From positions 186,001 to 250,000 of the forward strand of contig JANQOU010000006.1 of NCBI GenBank assembly GCA_028285585.1: a stretch of DNA of 64,000 nt. The letters are read 5' to 3'. The stretch's first letter is position 1; each line of letters starts with the position of its first letter. The translations under genes and the position numbers were made by a program. The DNA is from Acidimicrobiia bacterium. Its GTDB lineage: Bacteria; Actinomycetota; Acidimicrobiia; Spongiisociales; ZC4RG35. This document shows, piece after piece, positions 53,094 to 60,261 of this stretch. The notes beneath the pieces are model-generated. The model was not told the DNA's origin and searched no databases. It worked only from the letters and a program-made list of their open reading frames with translations.

Positions 53094-54730
53094 CGACGGG
53101 CTCCGGCGCCAACCAACGGGGGGTCGGACAGGATGACGCTGTCCCGGCGCTCGCGACGAAGGTAGATCACGATCGGGATCATGGCTGCGACCACGATGAG
53201 CAGGGCCGGAACGGCGGCCGAGGACCAACGTGATTCCGAAGCCAACTCCCAGACCCAGATGGAGGCTGTCGTGAACCCGAACGGCCGGATCAGCAGCACG
53301 ATCGGGAGTTCTTTGAGGACATCTATCGTCACGAGGACGGCTCCCGCCGCAGCGCCGGCACCCGCCATAGGGAAATGGATCTGCCGCATGACGCGCGAAG
53401 GGGTTGCGCCCAAAGTGTGAGCGGCATCCACCGTCGCCGGGGTGATCTTCTCCAAGCTGGCGTCGACCGCTCCATAGGCCAGGGCCATGAACCGCACCAC
53501 ATACGCATAGACCAAGCCGGTCAGCGACAGCAGGACAAGACCGGTTGGGTTGCGGCCCATCGCACCACTCAGCCAGGACACGATCACAAGCACCCCAATA
53601 GCCACCACAGGGCCGGGAACCGCATAACCGGCGGTCACCAGGTGGGCCGCCTTCCGAACCAGGCCGCTTCCACTGAATCGAGATCCCGCCGCCACCAGCA
53701 CCGCGACTACCACGGCCCCGACTGCGGCGGCTACGGCAAGCCCCAAGCTGTTCGAGAGGTACTCGAATGCCCGGCCGATGTCGCCGACGGTGCCCGTGGA
53801 CGTGAACATCCAGACCAGTAGCTGAGCGATCGGGAGGACGATGGCAAAGGCGAGCACGCCGCCGCAAGCGCCTATCGCCAGAGCCGATCGCCGGCCCCTG
53901 AGAGTCACTCGCTCGATCTCCCGCGGCGCCCCTCTCTGGAAGAACTTGGCCGAGCCCCGAAACAGCCGCTCCAGCCCGAGAACCAGAATCGCGATCAAGA
54001 GCACGAGGGCCGCCAGCTCTACGGCTGTCTCCCGATCGAACATCCCTCGCCAGACTTGATAGACGCCAACTGAGACTGTCTGGACGTTGAAGTACTGAAC
54101 GGTGGCGAAGTCGGTGAGCGTCTCCATGATGACCAGGGCGACGCCGGCGGCAAGTGTGGGTCGCGCCATCGGCAGCACCACTCGGCGCAAGGCGACGAAG
54201 CGACTGTCACCAAGCATTCGCGCCGACTCATAGGTCGCCGGTGTCTGCTCCCTGAACGCGGAACGGGCGAGGATGTAGACGTAGGGATAGAGCGTGAAAG
54301 TCATCACGAGGGCGGCACCGCCAATCGAGCTCACATCCGGAAACCACACGTCGAAGCCGAACACCGAGCGCAGCGCGGTCTGGACCGGCCCGGCGAAGTC
54401 GAACACGGCAAGAAAGACAAACCCGAGGACGTAGGCCGGCATGGCGAGGGGAAGCATCAAAGCCCAGGTGAAAACGCGGCGGCCGGGGAAGTCGTAGGCA
54501 GTTACCAGCCATGCCAACGAGGTCCCCACCATCAGAGCCCCACCGCCGACCAGCACCAAGAGAGACAGCGTGCTCCAGAGCATCCCGGGCAATGGGCCTG
54601 CCCACAGCTGGCCCCACGCGTCGCCGGACGGTGAGATCGCACCCAGGCCTACCAGGGCGATCGGAGCCAGGACCGCCAGCACCGCCGCAAGCGTGATCGT
54701 CGACCAGAGCGGCCGCCGACTGCCAGTCAC
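53090..54730 (-). CDS. fbpB: Iron(III) ABC transporter permease (FbpB-like)
   Basis: A membrane protein of 546 residues with two repeated permease halves, about twelve helices in all, as in FbpB/SfuB. The EAA-type loops appear as ESARMLGDSRFVALRRVVLPM in the first half and DAAHTLGATPSRVMRQIHFP in the second, where the ATPase docks. GTG start, 7 nt after the fbpA stop. Confidence 0.93.
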   Translation of the reverse strand: MTGSRRPLWSTITLAAVLAVLAPIALVGLGAISPSGDAWGQLWAGPLPGMLWSTLSLLVLVGGGALMVGTSLAWLVTAYDFPGRRVFTWALMLPLAMPAYVLGFVFLAVFDFAGPVQTALRSVFGFDVWFPDVSSIGGAALVMTFTLYPYVYILARSAFREQTPATYESARMLGDSRFVALRRVVLPMARPTLAAGVALVIMETLTDFATVQYFNVQTVSVGVYQVWRGMFDRETAVELAALVLLIAILVLGLERLFRGSAKFFQRGAPREIERVTLRGRRSALAIGACGGVLAFAIVLPIAQLLVWMFTSTGTVGDIGRAFEYLSNSLGLAVAAAVGAVVVAVLVAAGSRFSGSGLVRKAAHLVTAGYAVPGPVVAIGVLVIVSWLSGAMGRNPTGLVLLSLTGLVYAYVVRFMALAYGAVDASLEKITPATVDAAHTLGATPSRVMRQIHFPMAGAGAAAGAVLVTIDVLKELPIVLLIRPFGFTTASIWVWELASESRWSSAAVPALLIVVAAMIPIVIYLRRERRDSVILSDPPLVGAGARR

Positions 54731-54737
54731 GGTCTTG

Positions 54738-55748
54738 CTAGTCGTAGCCGGCCTCGCTCATCAGGCGAATTGCCTCGGCGTTCAGAGAGGCGAACTGCTG
54801 TGCGTTCAATGGGTCTTCCTTGAAGTCGCCCCAGCCGGCGATGGACGGCGGTGGCGGCACGCTCGGGTTGACCGGGTACTCGTGGTTCCCGTAGACGAAT
54901 TCCTCCTGGCCCTCCGTTGCCAACCACCTGATCAAGTCCTCCGCAAGCTCAGGGTCGTCGGCGTTGGCGGTGACACCAGCACCGCTGATGTTGACATGGA
55001 CCCCACGACCGTCCTGATTGGCCCAGAACGGCAGGACAGGGAACTCGGGGTCGTCTTCCAGAAGCCGAGCCAAGTAGTAGTGGTTGGTGATCCCGACGTC
55101 GCAACCACCGGCAGCGATCGTCTGGAGTATCAACACATCGTTGGACATGATCTCGGTGTCATTGGCCACCCACCCGGAAACGACGTCGAGTGCCCCGTCG
55201 TAGCCGTGGTGGTAAATCAGGCTGGCCACGAGAGATTGCGTGTAGACGTTGTTCGAGTTTCGCATGCACAGCCGGCCTTGCCACTTGGGATCGGTTAGGT
55301 CCTCATAGGTCGACAGCTCCGAAGGGTCGACCCGGTCGGGGTGATACATGATGGTCCGCACCCTCTTCGACAGCCCCACCCAGAGAAGCTCGGGGTGGAC
55401 CAAGTTGTCGGGTAGACCGTCGACCACAGCCGCGTCCATGGGCTGGAGGAGCGAATCGGAGGCAGCAAGCTCCAGGTTGGCGGCATCGACGGTCATGAAG
55501 ACATCGGCGAGGGTGCTCTCGCCTTCCGCGTCAAGCCGCTCGCGAAGCTCGGCGTCTCCGCCAAAGAGGAATTCGACATCGTTCCCTGTCTCATCGGCGT
55601 AGTTGGCAAACGCCTCTTCTAGGTCGTAGTGGCGACCTGAGTAGACCCGGACCGCGGCGTCACCGGAGAGCGCGTCGACAACCCCGCAGGCCGACAGAAC
55701 GAGCAGCAACACCAGCAGTGTGACGAAGAAGGTGGACTTTTGCTTCAT
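54738..55748 (-). CDS. fbpA: Iron(III)-binding lipoprotein of ABC transporter (FbpA/FutA-like)
   Basis: A lipoprotein of 336 residues with lipobox LSAC (C21). The mature protein begins with VYSGRHYDLEEAF, giving the first tyrosine region, and carries the paired tyrosines of NHYYLAR near residue 235, the iron ligands of this family. It captures ferric iron outside the membrane and passes it to FbpB. First gene of fbpA-fbpB-fbpC-oxidoreductase. The ATG is 20 nt after a CACTA-N6-TAGTG palindrome. Confidence 0.93.
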   Translation of the reverse strand: MKQKSTFFVTLLVLLLVLSACGVVDALSGDAAVRVYSGRHYDLEEAFANYADETGNDVEFLFGGDAELRERLDAEGESTLADVFMTVDAANLELAASDSLLQPMDAAVVDGLPDNLVHPELLWVGLSKRVRTIMYHPDRVDPSELSTYEDLTDPKWQGRLCMRNSNNVYTQSLVASLIYHHGYDGALDVVSGWVANDTEIMSNDVLILQTIAAGGCDVGITNHYYLARLLEDDPEFPVLPFWANQDGRGVHVNISGAGVTANADDPELAEDLIRWLATEGQEEFVYGNHEYPVNPSVPPPPSIAGWGDFKEDPLNAQQFASLNAEAIRLMSEAGYD

Positions 55749-55768
55749 ACCGGAGAGAAAAACCTTTG

Positions 55769-55784
55769 CACTATCGACATAGTG
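55769..55784. promoter_or_regulatory. Inverted repeat, shared operator candidate B
   Basis: CACTATCGACATAGTG, arms CACTAT/ATAGTG around CGAC. Its core CACTA-N6-TAGTG is the same as at 48973-48988, and both lie 20 nt from the ATG of the downstream minus-strand gene, here fbpA. This agreement of sequence and register supports binding by one regulator. Confidence 0.75.
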
Positions 55785-55792
55785 TTAATTGA

Positions 55793-55810
55793 TGTTAGGC
55801 GACCCTAACA
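55793..55810. promoter_or_regulatory. Inverted repeat TGTTAGG-CGAC-CCTAACA upstream of fbpA
   Basis: Arms of 7 bp separated by the same CGAC spacer as the neighbouring repeat. TTAGG and CCTAA are the end half-sites of the DtxR/IdeR iron box, though there they are 9 bp apart, not 4. It is 45 nt before the fbpA ATG, near where a -35 element would lie (TTGTTA on the minus strand overlaps it). Confidence 0.6.
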
Positions 55811-55851
55811 AGTGCCGAAGCACAACGGCCAATCGCCGATCACGGTCGGCT

Positions 55852-55870
55852 TGCCGACAGGTTGTCGGCA
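55852..55870. promoter_or_regulatory. Perfect inverted repeat TGCCGACA-GGT-TGTCGGCA
   Basis: A 19-nt symmetric site just before the small membrane protein gene. A second pairing, GTCGGC (55845-55850) with GCCGAC (55853-55858), excludes the first because they share bases. It could be a repressor site or an RNA switch in the leader of the small gene; the sequence alone does not decide. Confidence 0.5.
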
Positions 55871-55885
55871 CAGAAAAGCGCCACG

Positions 55886-56281
55886 ATGGTGCCCATGAAG
55901 AGGAAACGGCTGCCTGGCACCCCCGATCAGCGTCTCGGAGCCCTGATCGGCGTCTGGACTCTCGCCGTCTGGCTGCCACGCATCTGGATCATCCCGGTAG
56001 GCGACGTCTGGGAGATGGCGCGGATCGTGGTGTCGATGGCCTTGGGGCTTGGCTCAGCGTGGGTGCTGCTCAGAGCCACCCGATACCTCACACCAGTGCT
56101 GCTGGGCTTCGCCCTGTGGTCGGTTGTCGTCTGGGGACGGACCCTTTGGAACTACTGGACACTGAACAACCCGACCGACCTGCGCCTGGTCCACACGATC
56201 CTCGCCGGTGGGTTCTTCTACCTGGCATGGAGAGCCATTCGATCCCTGACGCGGAACCGCCGGCCGGCAACCCCCGGATAG
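55886..56281 (+). CDS. Small polytopic membrane protein, unknown
   Basis: A protein of 131 residues with four hydrophobic segments (roughly residues 18-38, 45-65, 70-90 and 105-122) and a basic N-terminus (MKRKRLPG). I do not recognise a family. The start is uncertain: ATG 55886 and ATG 55895 are both possible, and TTG 55862 would lie inside an inverted repeat. It is divergent from the iron transporter and 9 nt from the convergent ferritin stop, so a role in metal transport or its control is possible from context only. Confidence 0.65.
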   Translation: MVPMKRKRLPGTPDQRLGALIGVWTLAVWLPRIWIIPVGDVWEMARIVVSMALGLGSAWVLLRATRYLTPVLLGFALWSVVVWGRTLWNYWTLNNPTDLRLVHTILAGGFFYLAWRAIRSLTRNRRPATPG

Positions 56282-56290
56282 GTCGGTTGG

Positions 56291-56785
56291 CTATCCGTCT
56301 CTGGCACCCAGCTCGCTATCGAGAAGGAGAATCGCACTCGACTCACCACCGGCGAGCTTCACCCTCTCGAGGATGGTGTCGACCATCGACTCCTCCTCGT
56401 TTTGCTCCTCGATGAAGGTCTGGAGGAAGGGATAGCTGCCCAAGTCACCCTGGTCAGAGGCGAGGCGATAGAGGTCGTGAATGGCGGCAGTCACGTCCCG
56501 CTCTTGTTGAAGAGCCGTAGCAAACACCTGCTCGACGCTGTCGAAATCGGTCACGGGCATGTCGATGGGACCCAGGCTCACCTTGTTGCCCCGGTCGAGC
56601 ACGAAGTCCATGAACCGCAAAGCGTGCTCACGCTCCTCCTCCGACTGGCTCCGCATCCAGGCCGCCATGCCAATCAGATTCTCACTCTCGAAGTGAGCTG
56701 CCATCTGGAGATAGGCGATGGACGAGGAGATCTCCATAGAGATCTGTTTGTTGAAGGCGGTCGCCAGATCATCGGACATCTTCAT
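56291..56785 (-). CDS. ftn: Ferritin (non-heme, FtnA-like)
   Basis: An iron-storage protein of 164 residues that forms a 24-subunit shell and oxidises ferrous iron. Ferroxidase residues are visible: Glu in QISMEISSS, the ExxH of SEEEREHALRF, Glu in LQQERDVTAAI, and FIEEQNEEES. ATG at 56785 follows GAGGATC; upstream in-frame codons to 56836 are not conserved. The C-terminal 15 residues (LLLDSELGARDG) extend beyond most FtnA. Lies beside the iron transporter, as part of the iron region. Confidence 0.94.
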   Translation of the reverse strand: MKMSDDLATAFNKQISMEISSSIAYLQMAAHFESENLIGMAAWMRSQSEEEREHALRFMDFVLDRGNKVSLGPIDMPVTDFDSVEQVFATALQQERDVTAAIHDLYRLASDQGDLGSYPFLQTFIEEQNEEESMVDTILERVKLAGGESSAILLLDSELGARDG

Positions 56786-56895
56786 GAGTAGATCCTCACT
56801 GCTCGCGGCTGCCACGATCCTAAACAGAGGGGCCACCTGGCAACGGTTGCTCGATCTGACCTGGCCCGAGTTCCACCTACGATCGAAGCGACCAC

Positions 56896-57606
56896 ATGTC
56901 AGTTGACTCAGCTCTCGCCCTCATCGCCGGCGTCGCAGCGACTTCCTTCGCCCTCGATCTGTGGCGTGACTATCGGCGTCGGCCCCGGCCACACATAGCG
57001 GCCTATGGGACAGGCGTCACCATGTTCGCGGCAGCCACATGGTCCCTGTTTCTAGGCGTCACATTCGGCTGGGCCGGGCCGCTCTATCGAACCTTCTTCC
57101 TGCTGGGAGCGGTCCTGAACATCCCGTTTCTGGCACTCGGCTCGATGTTTCTCGTCGTCGGCAGGCGGTCCGGCCATGTCATGACGGTTCTCCTGGGAGC
57201 GCTCGCGGCGATTTCGACCACTTTGACCCTGACCGTTTCCTTCCAAAGAAGCCTTCCCACCGGCGGGATCCCCCATGATATGTTCGCCACCGGCTTCGGA
57301 CCGAGGCTTTTTGCCATCATCGGAGGGGCGATGGGATCGACAATCCTCATAGTCCTGGCCTTGGTCAGCGTGTTCCGCTTCTGGCACCGAAACCGGAAAA
57401 TCGTCTGGGGCAACCTCCTCATCGTCGCCGGGACATTCGCCGCCGCCTGGGGTGGCACCGGGCTTGCACTGGGCGAGGCGAGCGGCTTCGCCCTCTCTCT
57501 GTTGCTGGCAGTGACCTTCATCTGGGCCGGATATCGAGTCGCATCGGGTGGTCGCCGGGTCACCCGCTCCGACGAACCTGCGAGAAGCGCTGTGCAGGCC
57601 GGCTAG
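56896..57606 (+). CDS. Seven-helix membrane protein, unknown
   Basis: A protein of 236 residues with about seven hydrophobic segments and a short basic tail. Not recognised. The conserved-looking features are DLWRDYRRRPRPH after the first helix and a glycine-rich fifth to seventh helix. No catalytic motif is visible. Divergent from ferritin, 110 nt apart; its stop overlaps the moaA stop on the other strand by 4 nt (CTAG). Confidence 0.75.
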   Translation: MSVDSALALIAGVAATSFALDLWRDYRRRPRPHIAAYGTGVTMFAAATWSLFLGVTFGWAGPLYRTFFLLGAVLNIPFLALGSMFLVVGRRSGHVMTVLLGALAAISTTLTLTVSFQRSLPTGGIPHDMFATGFGPRLFAIIGGAMGSTILIVLALVSVFRFWHRNRKIVWGNLLIVAGTFAAAWGGTGLALGEASGFALSLLLAVTFIWAGYRVASGGRRVTRSDEPARSAVQAG

Positions 57607-58607
57607 CCGCCGATGTAAGACATCTCGACCGGGACCGACAGCCGAGGCGTCGCATCGGACCGGACTTCCGAGTAACGGTCGTCGCGTTTCGCCCAAACCT
57701 CTGAGATCACCTCGCCGACATCGACCCCCGACCTCATCGCATCACGAAGGCTTGTTCCCTCGGAGGCAAAGAGACAGGTGTACATGCTCCCTTCGGCGGA
57801 GACTCTGGCGCGTGTGCAGGAGCCGCAGAACGGCTTGGTGACGGAGGCGATGATCCCCACCTCCCCGTCGCCGTCCGAATAACGAAAGCGATTCGCCACC
57901 TCGCCGGGATAGTTGGGTGGGATCGCCTCCAGCGGATGGACCGCATTGATCTGATCGATCATCTCGTCCGCAGGCACCACGTCGTCGAGACGCCATCCGT
58001 TGGTGTTGCCGACGTCCATGTACTCGATGAATCGCACGATGTGGCCAGTCCCCTTGAAATGGTTGGCCATGTCGACCACCGAGTGCTCGTTCACGCCGCG
58101 TTGGATCACCGCATTGACCTTGATCGGGCCCAGACCGGCAGCGGCAGCCACTTCGATCGCATCCAGGACGGTCCCCACGGGGAATTCCACATCGTTCATC
58201 TTCTTGAAGGTTGGGTCGTCCATTGCGTCGAGAGAGACCGTCACCCTGTTGAGACCGGCGGCCGCAAGAGCCTCTGCCTTCCTCGCCAGCAGCGAGGCGT
58301 TGGTGGTCAGGGTCAGGTCTTCGACTCCGTCCACACGGGAGAGCATCCCGACTAGGTCGACGATGCCTTTCCGAAGCAGGGGCTCGCCGCCGGTGATGCG
58401 CACCTTGTTCACCCCGCGAGCCACAAAGGCCCTGACGACTGAGGCGATCTCGTCAAAGGTGAGAAGCTCGTCACGAGGGAGGAACTCGTGGCCAGGGCCA
58501 AAGATCTCCTTTGGCATGCAGTAAGTGCAGCGAAAGTTGCACCTGTCGGTCACCGAGACCCGAAGGTCTCGAACCTGACGATCGAAGAGGTCGGTAACCC
58601 CGGCCAT
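57603..58607 (-). CDS. moaA: GTP 3',8-cyclase MoaA (molybdenum cofactor synthesis)
   Basis: A radical SAM enzyme of 334 residues making the first intermediate of molybdopterin from GTP. N-terminal cluster ligands CNFRCTYC at about residues 23-30; C-terminal cluster FCGSC...C with the last cysteine in MYTCLF; and the obligatory C-terminal GG (SYIGG). ITGGEPLLR is the SAM-binding GGEP motif. Other moa/moe genes are absent from the window. Its product is needed by the molybdopterin oxidoreductase at 27877-28863. Confidence 0.97.
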   Translation of the reverse strand: MAGVTDLFDRQVRDLRVSVTDRCNFRCTYCMPKEIFGPGHEFLPRDELLTFDEIASVVRAFVARGVNKVRITGGEPLLRKGIVDLVGMLSRVDGVEDLTLTTNASLLARKAEALAAAGLNRVTVSLDAMDDPTFKKMNDVEFPVGTVLDAIEVAAAAGLGPIKVNAVIQRGVNEHSVVDMANHFKGTGHIVRFIEYMDVGNTNGWRLDDVVPADEMIDQINAVHPLEAIPPNYPGEVANRFRYSDGDGEVGIIASVTKPFCGSCTRARVSAEGSMYTCLFASEGTSLRDAMRSGVDVGEVISEVWAKRDDRYSEVRSDATPRLSVPVEMSYIGG

Positions 58608-58735
58608 GTGTCACTCACGATATTCCGCAAAGGAGCCAAAGAGCACCTCGAAGCCGTGGAACGGGATGTGGCGGTCCCGATGGAACAGAGCACAATCCTC
58701 GAGCGTTGACCGGATGAGAGCCCACAAGAAGGACC

Positions 58736-59098
58736 ATGACCATCTTCAAGCGACGTCACAAAGCACCGCAGCTCACATCGAGTGCCGAGTTCGAACAACT
58801 GCTGGGCGAGGGCAAGCCATTGCTCGTCGACTTCATGAAGCACAACTGCGGTCCGTGTCAGACCATGGACGGCATCGTCAACGAGGTGTCCGAGGAGTTC
58901 CTCGACGACGCCATCGTCGTCAAGGCGAACCTCGAAAAAGTCCCTGACCTCTTCGGCAAGTTCAAGGTCAAGTCGACTCCGACGTTTGTGCTGCTGTCGC
59001 CACACGGCAACGGGCTGCACCAGCGCTGGCGTCACTCCGGCCTGGTCAAGAAGGACGTGATCACAACCAACGTCCAGCGGGCTGTCGACGCCGTCTAG
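58736..59098 (+). CDS. Thioredoxin family protein
   Basis: A protein of 120 residues. The redox motif is CGPC, but the residue before it is Asn (KHNCGPC) where thioredoxin has Trp. The cis-proline segment is KSTPTFVLL. A basic tail follows (VKKDVITTNVQRAV). AAGAAGGA stands directly before the ATG. It is probably a cytosolic disulfide reductase with altered reactivity. Its stop overlaps the next convergent gene by 4 nt (CTAG). Confidence 0.9.
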   Translation: MTIFKRRHKAPQLTSSAEFEQLLGEGKPLLVDFMKHNCGPCQTMDGIVNEVSEEFLDDAIVVKANLEKVPDLFGKFKVKSTPTFVLLSPHGNGLHQRWRHSGLVKKDVITTNVQRAVDAV

Positions 59099-60261
59099 GC
59101 CTGAACCTCGGATGTGATGCCGGGACGCCGGGCGAGGATCCACGAGCCCAGCCCCACAGGGAGAACCACGAGCGGGACCAGGAAGCCGACGAAGGGCAGC
59201 AGCCAGAGAACACCCGCCAACACCGAGCCGGCCACAATCGCCCCGAACACGTCGAGACGGCGAAACAGCAACGACCCAAGCCGGCCGACCGCGGGTATGC
59301 CGGCCACCAACCCCAGCGCCAGGACCAACCCGGCCAGTGCCAGCACGAGCGGCACGAGGATCAGAAGTAAAGGGAAGCTCGCCGAAGCCGGCGCGAGGGC
59401 GAGGACCAAACCGACGAGACCGGCCAGTATCAGTGGAGATGTCAGCACTGCCGCACCACGCCACCAAGCGCTCCACGGGCGGCTTGTGACCACGCCAATG
59501 GCTTGCCTGGTGGCCTGCGGCCATCCCCACGCAACGGCCAACGCCGTGACAGTGAGGAAGATGATCAAGAGATAGCTGCCGAAGAAGTCGAGGGCGCGCA
59601 CCCTGAGGTTGGGCGGGAGCGGTGTCTTGTGAGCGACAGCGCCGCCAACTGTGGCTTCGGAAAGACCCACTGCCTCGTTGTTCGAGCGATAGCCGAAGTC
59701 GCCTCCGACTGTCAGTCCGTTCCCAACTGACACCTGCGTCACCGAGACATCGACATCTCCGTCGATTGTCCCAGCCACCCGCAATGAGCGTTGTGACCCC
59801 TCGAGATCACCGGAGATACGGCCTCGGGCCGAGAGGCTCCAAGCCCAGACCAGAGCGTCCTGCCGGATGACAGACCCTTCGGCGAAGTCTGCATCGACAA
59901 CGGCAGCGACCACATCGCCGCCGACGTCGCCGGTCAACACGAGGTCGTTGCCGCTGACACGCAACGACCCGTCGACCACCCCGGATACTTCGACCAGCGG
60001 GGCGATGGCAACCACAGACCCGGTCACCCGTCCCTCGATGATCACGGCCTCACCGGCAGCCACTATCAGATCTCCGTCGATCACTCCCTCGACCGTGACC
60101 TTCACCGCCCCCGCATAGAGATCGTCGGCTAGCACGTCTCCAGGCTGGATGATGACGAACTCGGAGTTCGAAACCTCTATGGCCAGAGCCGGGGTGGCAG
60201 ACATCGTCAAGATCACCCCCACCAACACAGAGAGCGCCGCGGCTCTAGAGCGGGAAGGCAT
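59095..60261 (-). CDS. Exported bactofilin-like beta-helix protein with membrane domain
   Basis: A protein of 388 residues. Signal peptide (1-28, ATPALA); residues about 30-230 are regular short beta repeats rich in G-D and V-x-G (VEGVIDGDLIVAAGEAVII), as in polymer-forming bactofilin-like domains; residues about 245-375 hold four to five membrane helices. It may assemble outside the membrane as a scaffold; this is an inference. ATG at 60261 overlaps the nuoN end by 17 nt, so it appears to be the last gene of the second nuo cluster. Confidence 0.75.
   Translation of the reverse strand: MPSRSRAAALSVLVGVILTMSATPALAIEVSNSEFVIIQPGDVLADDLYAGAVKVTVEGVIDGDLIVAAGEAVIIEGRVTGSVVAIAPLVEVSGVVDGSLRVSGNDLVLTGDVGGDVVAAVVDADFAEGSVIRQDALVWAWSLSARGRISGDLEGSQRSLRVAGTIDGDVDVSVTQVSVGNGLTVGGDFGYRSNNEAVGLSEATVGGAVAHKTPLPPNLRVRALDFFGSYLLIIFLTVTALAVAWGWPQATRQAIGVVTSRPWSAWWRGAAVLTSPLILAGLVGLVLALAPASASFPLLLILVPLVLALAGLVLALGLVAGIPAVGRLGSLLFRRLDVFGAIVAGSVLAGVLWLLPFVGFLVPLVVLPVGLGSWILARRPGITSEVQA

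Noticed and set aside
58600-58709. Short plus-strand peptide between moaA and the thioredoxin gene
   Set aside because: It is the continuation of a shadow frame antisense to moaA and has no start with a ribosome-binding site.
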